DNA of 64,000 nucleotides from Phocoena phocoena (GCF_963924675.1 NC_089234.1:63461588-63525587), one strand, 5' to 3'. Counted from the first letter of the stretch, positions 51,201 through 56,182 are shown. Translations and numbers: made by a program. The notes: generated by a model from the letters alone, not told the origin.

Positions 51201-53454
51201 TAAAGAAGTTCATCGCATAATCATTAAAACTTTTCTGTGCACTGTCTATTGGGGAAAATTCTGATGCTCCAACACTAGATGAACAGACGTCCTCTTCGCT
51301 TTTGGTAGAAACCACTGTAATTCCACCTGAACATACTACATTTAGGTTCCTGAGAATTTGTGCTGGGTCCGGTAAAGGGGTCTCATGAGAGATACCAGGC
51401 AATGTTGGCAGCCTCTGATGTGTGACTTGGTCTTTAACATCCTGTTGGAACTGTGTTTGGTCATTGCCAGCCATCACATTAGCACACTGGTTAGTTGGAG
51501 AGGATGGCTGGAGTAAAGGATGAGCTTTCTGATTGACATTCACTGTTGGCTGTACCTGAGCATATCCATTTTCTGTAAACGCCTGTCCGTTGGATTCTGT
51601 TTTTAACTGGATTATGGGGAGAGAATCCAAGGGTTCAACCTTCATCTTCTCCTGTGCTAATTCAGGATAATACCGCTCAAATTTTATCTGAGTGAGTGGA
51701 GGAAATAATTTTTTGTGCTCTAATGCTGAGCTCCTTTGAGTCAGTGGTTTCCATACTTTGGTTAGGGGAGGAATTTTTCCCAATAGAATAGGAAAGTCAT
51801 GTGGACCAAATTGACCAAATCTTTGAAATTTAGATGCTATCCAAATGTCATGTAACTTACTATATTCATATGCCAACTGTTCCTGTTTTTTCTGGTCATT
51901 TTCTTGACAACTTATGATCACAGGCTTCTTTTTCCGTCGATCTCTTGATGGGGTAGATTTTGTCTTTTTCGGGATTGTGTTCTTTTGCTTTGTTACTGAA
52001 GGTCCTTGATTATTTTGTACACTGGAAGGTGGTTTATGCTCTATTGTGCCCTTCTCCTGGCTATAGTTTTGCTGTACATTATATGCAACAAGGCTTGTTG
52101 GTGTACTTTCAACTTTTTTGTCCTCCGGTTTTATACAATTGAATTTAATTATTGATGCAAGTTGTGTTAACTGTGCAGCAACATCTTCTTCTATTTTACT
52201 GTGAACTGTATCTTGACATGAGGAATCATCCTTTGAGTCCAACTTGATGCTGCTGTCCAGTGACTGGTTACAATACTCCGATTTATTAGTTGTTGTTGTC
52301 AACTGATGCAAATTTTTGGAACTGTCAAGAGCAATTCTACCTTGAGCAACATTTTTATTGGTATCGGTTTTAGATGAATTGGAATTTGGTATAAAAACAG
52401 ATACTGAATTTGTGACTGTTGAATATTCCTGTGCCTTTGTGGATGCTTGGTCACTAGGTGAGCTGCTGTGTGACTTAGAAATATTTTGGCCATTGAACAT
52501 CAATGTGTTGCATGAACTTTGCTTTTCCAGAGATGGACAGTGATGAAGGCTTTGTGGCCTCCCTTGTAAATTTGGGTCTTGGAGGTCTTTTCTTACAGAA
52601 TACAGGATAGCTTTACAGCTGTTAAGCAAACTAGCTGTTCTCTGTTCTGTCTCTTCATCCTTCTCTGACTTCGATGGTGAGGAATTTTCTGATGGGGCTT
52701 CTGAAAGTTGTGTTAGAGCTTCTATGGCCACTACTTGTTCTAGCGTTAATCTCCTATCTTTCATTAGGGATAGAAGACTTGGTTGAAGTGTTGATCCTTC
52801 TTTTAGTTCTTTATTTGTTATAATTTCTAGGGATTTTGGTTGATCACTTTCATTGTGTATACTCGTATGACTATTTAAGTTGCAGTTTGCAGGATCTGGA
52901 AAAGACTTACAATTAAAGCCAGGCTTCTGAATGACCAAAACATTACTTCTCCCCTTGAGATGATCACAGCTCGCACTAGTAGCAATGGCGCTCATGGCAT
53001 TATTATGGTTTGCAGTGTCTTTCAGGAATTTATAAGGATTGTTTTCAAATGCCTTGCCAAGTTCTTCAATGTTGATTTTTTTAAAAGACAAATTTGTTTC
53101 AGTTGGCAAATAGTGTACATTTTTAATGCCGTTTCTTACAGTTTGTGCAAACAACTTCTGAGGTTCAAGGAGGTCAGTAAGTAGGATTTTTTTCCTGTCA
53201 TCTTCAGAGCTTTTCAAATTTTCAGCTTCTGTTTTAATTGTATTAAATTCTCCTTTAACATGATCAGTTAAGTGTGATTTCTTGTTTTGTGTCCACTTTT
53301 CCACTTCAATACCTGTCATACTTCCTTCATTTTTAGTTACATTTTCTAAGGGACATGAATTCAATTCCAATCTTTGTTCTTCCTCATGACCACAACTACT
53401 GTATTCCATGGATTCTGACTTGGGGCCATTTACTGGTTTGTTGTCAAAATCTGC
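5899..53454 (-). CDS. TET1: TET1 methylcytosine dioxygenase, C-terminal 1485 residues (nine exons joined; 5' exons outside window)
   Basis: TET1 oxidises 5-methylcytosine in DNA to 5-hydroxymethyl-, 5-formyl- and 5-carboxylcytosine, using Fe(II) and 2-oxoglutarate, in the nucleus. The CDS here joins 53454-51135, 48283-48193, 47654-47561, 25872-25661, 21046-20896, 16613-16524, 14614-14477, 12528-12180 and 6911-5899. Phases fit at every junction and the total is 4458 nt including TGA. Counting from the first residue of exon 4, the cysteine-rich region is about residues 774-1032, the HxD motif is H1020/D1022, the third iron ligand is H1377 and the 2-oxoglutarate Arg is R1392. A low-complexity acidic insert lies between the two halves of the catalytic fold, as expected for TET proteins. 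The protein ends PYNHWV, as I recall for mammalian TET1. TET1 rather than TET2 or TET3 is called from near-identity to the human protein as I remember it. The CXXC domain and the N-terminus are not in the window. Confidence 0.97.
8053..8087. repeat. Compound (TC)n(TA)n microsatellite
   Basis: About 9 TC units followed directly by about 8 TA units, in intron 11. Confidence 0.95.
9050..9158 (-). mobile_element. Short tRNA-derived SINE (Bov-tA/CHR-2-like)
   Basis: On the minus strand it reads gacttcctcagaggtccagt with the B-box-like ggttcgatccc region diverged, ending before gcatgccgc. About 110 bp with no long tail, so an older insertion. Confidence 0.85.
9830..11475 (+). mobile_element. L2 LINE relic, interrupted by a CHR SINE
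   Basis: Plus-strand sequence resembles the L2 3' coding end and tail: atttcattcacactcaaggc, tggtccaagctccatcatct, and finally the tail-like cagtaatatttgttgaatgg at 11447-11466. Highly diverged, with many frame breaks. The SINE occupies 10496-10835. Confidence 0.75.
10496..10835 (+). mobile_element. CHR-type SINE, long form
   Basis: tRNA-like head gacttccctggtggcacagt, followed by repeated actactgagcctgc-like units and a gcagccaaaaataaataaat tail. Inserted inside the L2 relic, so younger than it. Confidence 0.92.
11487..11527 (+). repeat. Direct repeat flanking a bare A-rich tract
   Basis: aaagctgatgaag at 11487-11499 recurs at 11515-11527, separated only by aagaaaaaaaaaaaa. The arrangement equals a target-site duplication around a poly(A) tail with no body. 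Confidence 0.6.
11836..12056 (+). mobile_element. CHR-type SINE, short A-tailed subfamily
   Basis: Nearly consensus copy (cttccctggtggcgcagtgg, gagagtccgcctgccgatgc) with A-rich tail. A perfect 15-bp duplication, ataatgcctcactcc, lies at 11821-11835 and 12057-12071, so the insertion is young. Confidence 0.95.
12180..12528 (-). CDS. TET1: TET1 exon 11 (catalytic core, first half)
   Basis: This 349-nt exon has acceptor cctatcag|GTCTGC and donor CTTTTAG|gtaagg. It encodes [20 protein letters not shown], then [17 protein letters not shown], and ends in a basic stretch ([22 protein letters not shown]) entering the low-complexity insert of the split beta-helix. The last G forms a Gly codon with the first two bases of exon 12. 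Human exon 11 appears slightly longer in the NNS tract from memory, so a short in-frame indel is likely. Confidence 0.95.
12956..13270 (+). mobile_element. CHR-type SINE, long form
   Basis: Head gacttccctggtggcacagt, body with cacaactactga units, tail gccaaaagtaaataaataat. Target duplication not clear. Confidence 0.92.
13738..13952 (+). mobile_element. CHR-type SINE, short A-tailed subfamily
   Basis: Full-length short form with a pure A tail. Perfect 13-bp duplication aaaaggactattg at 13725-13737 and 13953-13965. In TET1 orientation its tail reads as poly(T) in intron 10. Confidence 0.95.
14477..14614 (-). CDS. TET1: TET1 exon 10 (carries the HxD iron-binding motif)
   Basis: This 138-nt exon (46 codons, phase 0) has acceptor tttttcag|GTGGCG and donor ACGGTG|gtatgt. 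It encodes [20 protein letters not shown] and then [18 protein letters not shown]. The HRD triplet is the HxD motif that supplies two of the three Fe(II) ligands: His codon at 14515-14513 and Asp codon at 14509-14507. The first residues (VALEHAAQ) differ from the human VEYENVAR as I recall it, which would be divergence just after the splice junction. The exon is symmetrical, so skipping it would remove the iron site without a frameshift. Confidence 0.97.
15127..15243 (-). mobile_element. Short tRNA-derived SINE (Bov-tA/CHR-2-like)
   Basis: Minus strand reads gggaattccctggcagtcca, then ggttcaatccctggttagtg. About 115 bp. Imperfect flanking tatgttt copies suggest a short target duplication. Confidence 0.85.
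15358..16057 (-). mobile_element. L1M-type LINE 3' end, split by a SINE
   Basis: Plus strand reads the reverse complement of an L1M 3' UTR: ttattgaggtattcctgaca, gttaattatagccaccaagc, then after the SINE ggagtttgtaccccttgacc aacatctcccc. The SINE at 15621-15982 splits it. Confidence 0.8.
15621..15982 (-). mobile_element. CHR-type SINE, long form, nested in L1M
   Basis: Full head-to-tail copy on the minus strand; its tail contains aataaataaataaa. Flanks caggtcatat (15611-15620) and caggtcgtat (15984-15993) are the target duplication with one mismatch. Confidence 0.95.
16160..16362 (-). mobile_element. CHR-type SINE, short A-tailed subfamily
   Basis: Poly(T) then gcggtacgcgggcctctcac in plus orientation. 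Perfect 14-bp duplication ccataatagacttt at 16146-16159 and 16363-16376. Confidence 0.95.
16524..16613 (-). CDS. TET1: TET1 exon 9
   Basis: This 90-nt exon encodes exactly 30 codons. The acceptor is cctatag|GAAAAA and the donor is AACCAG|gtatgt. The peptide is [20 protein letters not shown] followed by [10 protein letters not shown], as expected between the cysteine-rich region and the first catalytic strand block of TET1. It is symmetrical (phase 0 to 0), so skipping it would keep the reading frame. Confidence 0.95.
17620..17880 (-). mobile_element. L1 ORF2 fragment
   Basis: Plus strand reads antisense L1 ORF2: gttccattcatctgtctaat, tgtagcttaataaatatagt and gaggtcagacccctacttt. Decayed. Confidence 0.65.
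18240..18860 (+). mobile_element. L2 LINE relic
   Basis: Diverged L2-like text: agcagccagagagatccctt, tcactctccgccttaaaagt, cttcaatgatcttccaaaat, and tggtttacaaggtcgcttta. No intact frame. Confidence 0.65.
18940..19375 (-). mobile_element. L1 ORF2 fragment
   Basis: Antisense L1 on the plus strand: ctttgaacgtggtatcttct, ttttatagttttctccctaa, tattacagtaaatgggaact. It ends where a SINE target duplication starts and may continue briefly after 19792. Confidence 0.65.
19393..19774 (-). mobile_element. CHR-type SINE, long form, with tetranucleotide tail
   Basis: Long form on the minus strand. Perfect 17-bp duplication cctaatgattttttaaa at 19376-19392 and 19775-19791. The tail has grown into a GTAT repeat. 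Confidence 0.95.
19415..19450. repeat. (GTAT)9 microsatellite in a SINE tail
   Basis: Nine perfect tetranucleotide units adjoining the A/T-rich 3' tail of the SINE. Confidence 0.95.
19923..20231 (+). mobile_element. hAT-like non-autonomous DNA transposon
   Basis: Terminal inverted repeats cagtgttttccaagct and (reverse complement of the end) cagtgtttttcaaact. The left target site is atctagag and the right one the degenerate atcttgga. Family name not certain; Charlie-type by target site. Confidence 0.65.
20350..20650 (-). mobile_element. Possible L1 ORF2 relic
   Basis: Plus strand loosely matches antisense L1 ORF2 (ggctgggtataaaattctag). Strongly decayed; weak call. Confidence 0.4.
20748..20780. 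repeat. (TA)n microsatellite
   Basis: About 16 TA units, broken near the right end by a C. Confidence 0.9.
20896..21046 (-). CDS. TET1: TET1 exon 8 (cysteine-rich region)
   Basis: This 151-nt exon has acceptor cttacag|TCGTACC and donor TTACAC|gtaagt. The first T completes Asn. The peptide [20 protein letters not shown] followed by [15 protein letters not shown] is very characteristic of TET enzymes, with the closely spaced Cys residues that coordinate zinc. It ends [10 protein letters not shown] in phase 0. Two CHR SINEs in opposite orientation flank this exon (19393-19774 and 21780-22105). Confidence 0.97.
21780..22105 (+). mobile_element. CHR-type SINE, long form
   Basis: Head gtccctggtggcgcagtggt, long body of cacaactact units, tail aaaaataaatagataaaat. 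Lies 733 bp from exon 8. Confidence 0.92.
22209..22572 (+). mobile_element. CHR-type SINE, divergent long subfamily
   Basis: Head gactcccctggtggtccagt, then agaatccaccttacaatgca and an extended body unlike the other long copies. Perfect 18-bp duplication aaaactgtaagtattttt at 22191-22208 and 22573-22590. Confidence 0.93.
23890..25400 (+). mobile_element. Old L1 (ORF2 end and 3' part), interrupted
   Basis: Degenerate L1 ORF2 sequence such as tttaatgcaatcccattaaa and gtggtactagtacgtgaaaa. It resumes at about 25190 (aatggcaaatgctcttaacc) after a younger L1 3' end at 24740-25187. Confidence 0.7.
24740..25187 (+). mobile_element. Younger L1 3' UTR fragment nested in older L1
   Basis: Recognisable 3' UTR: gtagcaacatggatacaact, aagtgaagtaagacagaaag, agcacagggaactatattca, gctgtacagcagaaattaaa, then a degenerate A-rich tail. 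Confidence 0.85.
25661..25872 (-). CDS. TET1: TET1 exon 7 (cysteine-rich region)
   Basis: This 212-nt exon has acceptor tttggcag|GTTTTA and donor GAAAA|gtaatc. It encodes [20 protein letters not shown], then [20 protein letters not shown] and on to DRRCTLNE, with two bases of an Asn codon left over. Cys and His residues here belong to the zinc-binding cysteine-rich region that packs on the catalytic core in TET proteins. The donor lacks the usual G at +5 (gtaatc), so it is weaker than the others in this gene. Because 212 is not a multiple of three, skipping it would shift the frame. Confidence 0.96.
27232..27560 (+). mobile_element. Solo LTR, MaLR (MST/MLT1-type)
   Basis: 329 bp from TG to CA, with ggtggggcctttgggaggtg, attaggtcatgaggg, ccagaactgtgagatataaa and ttataagccacccagtctga. 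Flanked by the 5-bp duplication agtat at 27227-27231 and 27561-27565. No internal retroviral sequence is present. Confidence 0.85.
27739..28023 (+). mobile_element. CHR-type SINE, long form, nested in L1
   Basis: Head gacttccctggtggcacagt, tail gccaaaaataaataaataaa then a TA-rich run. Target duplication near aaccctaccaga (27728-27739) and aactctaccaga (28027-28038), one mismatch. Confidence 0.92.
29024..29247 (+). mobile_element. CHR-type SINE, short subfamily, nested in L1
   Basis: Near-consensus copy with an uninterrupted A tail of over 30 bases. Perfect 12-bp duplication aaaaagtaagga at 29012-29023 and 29248-29259. The long pure tail suggests recent insertion. Confidence 0.95.
29600..30245 (+). 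mobile_element. L1M-type 3' UTR fragment
   Basis: Old L1 3' end: cagcaattccacttctaggt, gagtggttactctttaggga, ctagtgactgggagggtgca, gtatatcacactaaaattaa. Confidence 0.75.
30678..30968 (-). mobile_element. CHR-type SINE, long form
   Basis: Minus-strand long form with internal losses. Imperfect duplication gacagactcacttta / tgacactcacttta on the two sides. Confidence 0.9.
31211..31419 (-). mobile_element. CHR-related SINE, divergent subfamily
   Basis: Minus strand: gactttcctggtggcacagt, then ggtttgatccttagtcagga. Perfect 18-bp duplication accatccacttgtctttt at 31193-31210 and 31420-31437. Confidence 0.92.
31437..31990 (-). mobile_element. L1M-type LINE 3' part
   Basis: Plus strand is antisense L1: agctttattgaaacataatt, aatattccattgcatggata, ttatccattcattggttgcc, gtatatacctaggagtggaa ttgcctggccatatgg. 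Confidence 0.8.
32560..33745 (+). mobile_element. L1 3' end (ORF2 tail and 3' UTR) with A tail
   Basis: Good L1 match: cttttgcacagcaaaggaaa, ggccaacaggcacatgaaaa gatgctc, gttcatagcagcactattta, tactactcagccattaaaaa, ending aatcactttgctgtataccc and a poly(A) near 33733-33745. Contains an AC microsatellite. Confidence 0.9.
33189..33236. repeat. (AC)24 microsatellite inside L1 3' end
   Basis: 48 bp of perfect AC units replacing the short acatatataca tract seen at the homologous place in the other L1 copies. Confidence 0.95.
33791..34030 (+). mobile_element. tRNA-derived SINE, Bov-tA/CHR-2-like with extended body
   Basis: Head gacttccctggtggtccagt, then tctgatccctggttggggaa, repeated gccgcaactaagagtccacc units and an aataaataaataag tail. 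Confidence 0.88.
34680..34870 (+). mobile_element. Possible L2 relic
   Basis: Contains agctcaaaggtcaacacctc cccaaagtccttcctggaac, which loosely resembles the L2 3' end. Weak. Confidence 0.35.
35412..35624 (-). mobile_element. CHR-type SINE, short A-tailed subfamily
   Basis: Poly(T), gcgttacgcggacctctcac, to ccaccacagaagcccc. Short duplication tagggcc at 35405-35411 and 35625-35631. Confidence 0.93.
36706..36870 (+). mobile_element. tRNA-derived SINE, truncated body
   Basis: Head gacttccctggtggtgcagt, ggttcgatccctggtcaggg aac, two actaaggagcccgc-like units and an aataaataaataaat tail. Confidence 0.9.
36911..37186 (-). mobile_element. CHR-type SINE, long form
   Basis: Reverse-oriented long form from tttttttttttgggctgcgt to aaccactgtgccaccaggta. 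Only 40 bp from the preceding SINE in the opposite orientation. Confidence 0.92.
38170..38345 (+). mobile_element. L1ME-type 3' end relic
   Basis: ttcttgatctggatggtttg, then tatattatagctcaataaaa agtttcc, a typical degraded L1M terminus. Confidence 0.6.
38366..38630 (+). mobile_element. CHR-type SINE, long form
   Basis: Head gacttccctggtggcccaga, body of cacaactact units, short A-rich tail. 9-bp duplication gaactctat at 38357-38365 and 38631-38639. Confidence 0.93.
39696..39988 (+). mobile_element. CHR-type SINE, long form
   Basis: Head gaattccctggtggcacagc, tail gccaaaaataaataaaataa. Flanks aagtaagatag and aagtaggatag are a target duplication with one mismatch. Confidence 0.93.
40308..40613 (-). 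mobile_element. CHR-type SINE, long form
   Basis: Reverse orientation from tttttaaataaacttattta to ccaccagggaagtccc. In TET1 sense its tail contains AATAAA-like motifs. Confidence 0.92.
40880..40960. repeat. Faint ancient-repeat tract (L2-like)
   Basis: ttcatttactcaacagaaat and atgtgctgggcattgctcca resemble a widespread ancient mammalian repeat. Family not certain. Confidence 0.3.
41093..41225 (+). mobile_element. tRNA-derived SINE, Bov-tA/CHR-2-like
   Basis: Head ggcttccctgggggtcccgt, ggttcgatccctggtcaagg, then an aaataaataaacaaac tail. Confidence 0.88.
41237..41522 (+). mobile_element. CHR-type SINE, long form
   Basis: Head ggcttccctggtggcgcagt, body of actactgaag units, tail aaaaataaataaattaattt. 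Directly follows another SINE; aagattattcttttgc (41077) and aaagattattttgc (41524) flank the pair. Confidence 0.92.
42585..43042 (+). mobile_element. MaLR-type LTR (MLT1-like)
   Basis: ccagtctccaagatgccccc, tggtatttatgcccctgcat, ggaactaaagcctcctgcaa, agataataaatgttttttgt and ctactaaatttgggtaattt, as in an MLT1-like LTR. Diverged; borders approximate. Confidence 0.6.
43050..43680 (+). mobile_element. L2 LINE relic, interrupted by a SINE
   Basis: ttcaaaggcttcatgttgtt, catgctctggcttctgccta, then past the SINE ctctgcctaggaatgttctt and gtgaggccttccctgatgac. Typical L2 3' coding end. Confidence 0.8.
43278..43484 (+). mobile_element. CHR-type SINE, short subfamily, nested in L2
   Basis: Short form with several substitutions and a cacacacacaaaaaaa tail. 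Flanks aagaatgcactct and aagtatgtactct are a decayed target duplication. Confidence 0.92.
44034..44346 (+). mobile_element. CHR-type SINE, divergent long subfamily
   Basis: Same subfamily as 22209-22572 (ggtccagtggtaaagaatct gccttacaatgc). 10-bp duplication ccaaaatcga at 44024-44033 and 44347-44356. Confidence 0.93.
44822..45020 (+). mobile_element. CHR-type SINE, long form with internal deletion
   Basis: Head gactcccctggtggcacagt; most of the repeated middle is missing and the tail follows ctagagaaagcctgcgtgca. Flanks atttcatctcatt and atttcatttcatt match with one change. Confidence 0.9.
45079..45200 (+). mobile_element. Short tRNA-derived SINE (Bov-tA/CHR-2-like)
   Basis: gacttcattggtggtccagt, ggttcaatcccaggtctggg and gcagcacagccaaagaaaca. 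About 120 bp. Confidence 0.88.
45760..46010 (+). mobile_element. L1M-type 3' UTR relic
   Basis: acattctatatgactctagt, atagtggttatctttgcatg and gggaggcttctggggtgcta resemble an L1ME 3' end. Confidence 0.6.
46110..46143 (+). mobile_element. SINE head fragment
   Basis: Only the first about 34 bases (gggaattccctggcagttca) of a Bov-tA-like SINE are present before the sequence switches to L1-like DNA. Confidence 0.7.
46198..46324 (+). mobile_element. Short tRNA-derived SINE (Bov-tA/CHR-2-like)
   Basis: gacttccctggcggtccagt, ggttcaatccctggttgggg, gccgcgcggcacagccaaaa and an aataaataaataaat tail. Close to consensus. Confidence 0.92.
46912..47250 (+). mobile_element. L1 3' UTR fragment
   Basis: gtgcaactagagattatcgt, aagacaaataccatatgata, aacaacaaggtcctactgtc and gataaaccataatgaaaaag. 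Ends only about 310 bp from exon 6. Confidence 0.88.
47561..47654 (-). CDS. TET1: TET1 exon 6 (cysteine-rich region)
   Basis: This 94-nt exon has acceptor actcag|GTATGG and donor AAGTGG|gtaagt, so it ends in phase 0. After the split Arg it encodes [20 protein letters not shown] and then a segment with GCPVAKW, matching the TET cysteine-rich region. The neighbouring exon 5 is only 538 bp away, while the next exon downstream (exon 7) is 21.7 kb away. Confidence 0.95.
47655..48192 (-). other. TET1: TET1 intron 5
   Basis: A short 538-bp intron with donor gtgagg and acceptor actcag. It contains no recognisable repeat. Confidence 0.9.
48193..48283 (-). CDS. TET1: TET1 exon 5 (start of cysteine-rich region)
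   Basis: This 91-nt exon runs from acceptor tccacag|ATCG to donor AATAG|gtgagg. The leading AT completes an Asp codon with the last G of exon 4. The encoded peptide reads [20 protein letters not shown] and continues AAVREIMEN, which I recognise from TET1. Its last two bases, AG, form Arg with the first base of exon 6. It is too short to appear as an isolated reading frame. Confidence 0.95.
49157..49378 (+). mobile_element. MER5A-like hAT-Charlie element
   Basis: Starts cagtggtttttaatcagggg, contains ggggacatttggcaatattt and agaattatcccacctaaaat, ends gaggaaccttg. 8-bp target copies atctagag (49149-49156) and atctaaag (49379-49386). Confidence 0.85.
49239..49254. repeat. (GT)8 tract inside MER5A-like element
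   Basis: Sixteen bases of GT units within the DNA transposon. Confidence 0.85.
49841..50050 (-). mobile_element. CHR-type SINE, short A-tailed subfamily
   Basis: Poly(T), cggtatgcgggcctctcact, to ccaccagggaagcccc. Perfect 13-bp duplication acttcagattttt at 49828-49840 and 50051-50063. Confidence 0.95.
51135..53454 (-). CDS. TET1: TET1 exon 4 (large linker exon)
   Basis: This 2320-nt exon encodes 773 codons plus one base. The acceptor is ttatag followed by GCAGAT, and the donor is CTTG followed by gtaagt. It begins [10 protein letters not shown], and the first in-frame ATG (53409-53407, residue 16) starts [10 protein letters not shown]. The sequence is mostly Ser/Thr/Asn-rich and likely disordered. 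The best-conserved block is around residues 226-275 ([20 protein letters not shown] and on). A basic, NLS-like patch with RDRRKKKP lies at about residues 496-511. The end, CNCL plus a split Asp codon completed by exon 5, leads into the cysteine-rich region. No frameshift or stop is seen. The role of this linker is poorly defined; it joins the CXXC domain to the catalytic half. Confidence 0.96.
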
Positions 53455-53884
53455 CTATAAAATAAACAGAGAAATTACTCTTATAATCTGCTCCAATATC
53501 TGAGTAAGAGCTGTAAAAGCTTTACAATTTAAAAGCAACTAAATGTGAAGTCCCTGAAAACATTTTATTTTCACTTTTTACATTTTTAGAAGTTATAAAA
53601 TACCAAAAAGGGGAAAGAAAAAAAAAGAGAGGTGGAAACCATCATATTCCCATGACTGTTAATATTTTGGTATATTCATTTTTTTCCAAAATAAAATTTT
53701 AAAATATTTTTACATTGATGCCATTCAATGAACAATACTTATTATTTCAATGCAAACTGTACTGAAGTAGAACACACACACAAAAAAAACATATAAATCA
53801 TAAATATATAGCTTGTTGAATTTTCACAGAATGAACACCTATATACCCAGATCCCAACCAAGAAACTTACATCTAATAAATAAT

Positions 53885-54060
53885 AAGGTCCTACTGTATA
53901 TCACAGAGAACTATATTCAATATTCTATAATAATCTATAAAGGAAAAGAATATAAAAAAGAATGTGTATATATATGCATAACTGAATCAATTTGCTGTAC
54001 AGCAATAATTAATACAACATTGTAAATCAACTATACTTCAATAAAAATAACAAAAAGAAT
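53885..54060 (+). mobile_element. L1 3' end fragment
   Basis: aaggtcctactgtatatcac, tttgctgtacagcaataatt, aatcaactatacttcaataa, then A-rich. Only the last about 175 bp of an L1. Confidence 0.88.
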
Positions 54061-54089
54061 TTTTTTAATTAAAAAAAAAACACATCTAG

Positions 54090-54600
54090 TCATCACTCCA
54101 CTGTCAAAGGGTAGCTACTGCTATCACATCTATCATAGATTTCTTTGGCTTATTTCCCAACTTTATACAGCTGACTTCCTTTTACTCAAAATTATATTTC
54201 TGAGAGTCATCCATGTTGTAAAGTTTAACTGTAATCCATTCATTCTTACTGCTATACAGTAATTCATTGACTGAATATACTATAATGTATATCTCTATTC
54301 TACTGTAGATGGACATTTAGTTTTAGTTTTTGGCTATAACAAAGAACACTGCTATAACATATTACTGTTATATTTTGGTGAACTTGTACATACATTGCGT
54401 GGAGTGGAAGTGCTCGGTCATTCAGTGTGTGTATATATGCGTGTAGTTTAGGGGATAGGCCAAATCATTTTCTACAGTGGTTGTCAATACACACTCCCAC
54501 CAGAAATTATGAGTTTCAATTTTTACTAACAATTAGCTCACATTCTTATTAACAATTAGTATTTTCTATCTTTACACATCAGACATTCTGGTGAGTGGGT
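54090..54600 (-). mobile_element. L1M-type fragment
   Basis: Plus strand is antisense L1: agtaattcattgactgaata, agatggacatttagttttag, attttctacagtggttgtca, ctcccaccagaaattatgag. Confidence 0.7.
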
Positions 54601-54790
54601 AGTGACACCCCTTTTCAAAAATTTTTTTGAGATGAAGTTCCCATGAAATAAAATTCATCATTTTACCATTTGAAATTGTGTAATTCTGATTTTATTCAGT
54701 GTTGTGCAACAATCACCTCTAATTCCAGAACACTTTCATCACCCCTAATAGAAACACTGTACCCTTTAAAGAATCATTATTCCCCCCTCT
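54601..54790 (-). mobile_element. L1M-type 3' end fragment
   Basis: Antisense L1M 3' UTR: aaattcatcattttaccatt, agtgttgtgcaacaatcacc, cagaacactttcatcacccc. Confidence 0.75.
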
Positions 54791-55039
54791 AATCCCTTTT
54801 TTTTTAAACCTTGAAATAGCTCATCCAAAATTATACCACAGGAGGAGACAATAGGGGACATTTTGGTCAAGAGCAAATAGAAAATAACCTCTGTAATATT
54901 TAACGTGGCTCTGGATGTTCTAGTCAATGCCTTGAAGACAGTAAAATCTAAACATAAAAAATTAGGAGACTTCTTACTGAATGATGATTATATAACTGAC
55001 TCCAAAGAAAAAACAGGAGTATCGACTAAAAAAAAGAAT

Positions 55040-55237
55040 CAGGGGCTTCCCTGGTGGCCTGCCGATGCAGGGGACACGGGTTCGTGCCCTGGTCCGGGAA
55101 GATCCCACATGCCGCGGAGCGGCTGGGCCCGTGAGCCATGGCCGCTGAGCCTGCGCGTCCGGAGCCTGTGCTCTGCAACGGGAGAGGCCACAACAGTGAG
55201 AGGCCTGTGTACCGCAAAAAATAAATAAATAAATAAA
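55040..55237 (+). mobile_element. CHR-type SINE, short subfamily, lacking the A-box segment
   Basis: Consensus-like except that ggcttccctggtggc joins directly to ctgccgatgcagg, losing about 20 bp that includes cagtggttgagagtcc. The tail is aaataaataaataaa. Flanks aaaagaat on both sides. Confidence 0.93.
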
Positions 55238-55273
55238 AGAATGAGAGTTCAGAAGGGCCATATCTAATTTCTT

Positions 55274-55619
55274 TCTTTCTTTTTTTTAACCGTGGCTTTT
55301 AAAAAAAGATTTATTTATTTTTATTTTTGTCTGCATCGGGTCTTAGCTGTGGCACGCGGGATATTCGCCGAGGCACGCAGGATCTTATGATGCGGCACTG
55401 GGGCTCTTCGTTGTGGTGCACGGGCTTCTCTCTGGCTGTGGCGTGGGGGTTTTCTCTTCTCTAGTTGTTGCACACACGCTCCAGAGTGCGCGAGCTCAGT
55501 AGTTGCAGCATGCAGGCTTAGTTGCCCCGCAGCATGTGTGATCTTAGTTCCCTCAACAAGGATCAACCCACGTCCCTGCCTTGTAAGGCGCGTTACCACT
55601 AGACCACCAGGGAAGTCCC
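55274..55619 (-). mobile_element. CHR-related SINE, divergent long subfamily
   Basis: Reverse orientation; same group as 22209-22572 (tagaccaccagggaagtccc). 10-bp duplication ctaatttctt at 55264-55273 and 55620-55629. Confidence 0.93.
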
Positions 55620-55979
55620 CTAATTTCTTAATCAGGGTATAGGTTACATAGGCTATGTTCAGTTTGTCAAAAGTCATCAAAATATACAATTATCATATAT
55701 ACATTTTCCTATATTACATTTAAATAACAACCTTGTAAAACTAAATGAAATAGCCAATTTTTCAAAAAAAGACACCAATATTATAATATTTTTAATATTA
55801 AAAGGAATAATAAGTTTAACATGCAGGGTAGATAAATTAACAGACTAAATTTAAAAATATTTTAATAATTTATTTTTAAAACGCTGGCATTTGTAAGCAG
55901 TAGAGAAAGTATTAATTTCTTAATAACGATGAGGGAAGTTTGATTCCTATCTCAAAATATGCAACAGAAATTCCAGATA

Positions 55980-56182
55980 GGGCTTCCCTGGTGGCGCAGT
56001 GGTTGAGAGTCCGCCTGCCGATGCAGGGGACACGGGTTCGTGCCCCGATCCGGGAAGATCCCACATGCCGCGGAGCGCCTGGGCCCGTGAGCCATGGCCG
56101 CTGAGTCTGCGCGTCCGGAGCCTGTGCTCCGCAACGGGAGAGGCCACAACAGTGAGAGGCCCGCGTACAGGAAAAAAAAAAA
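55980..56182 (+). mobile_element. CHR-type SINE, short A-tailed subfamily
   Basis: Near-consensus copy. Perfect 12-bp duplication aaattccagata at 55968-55979 and 56183-56194. Confidence 0.95.
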
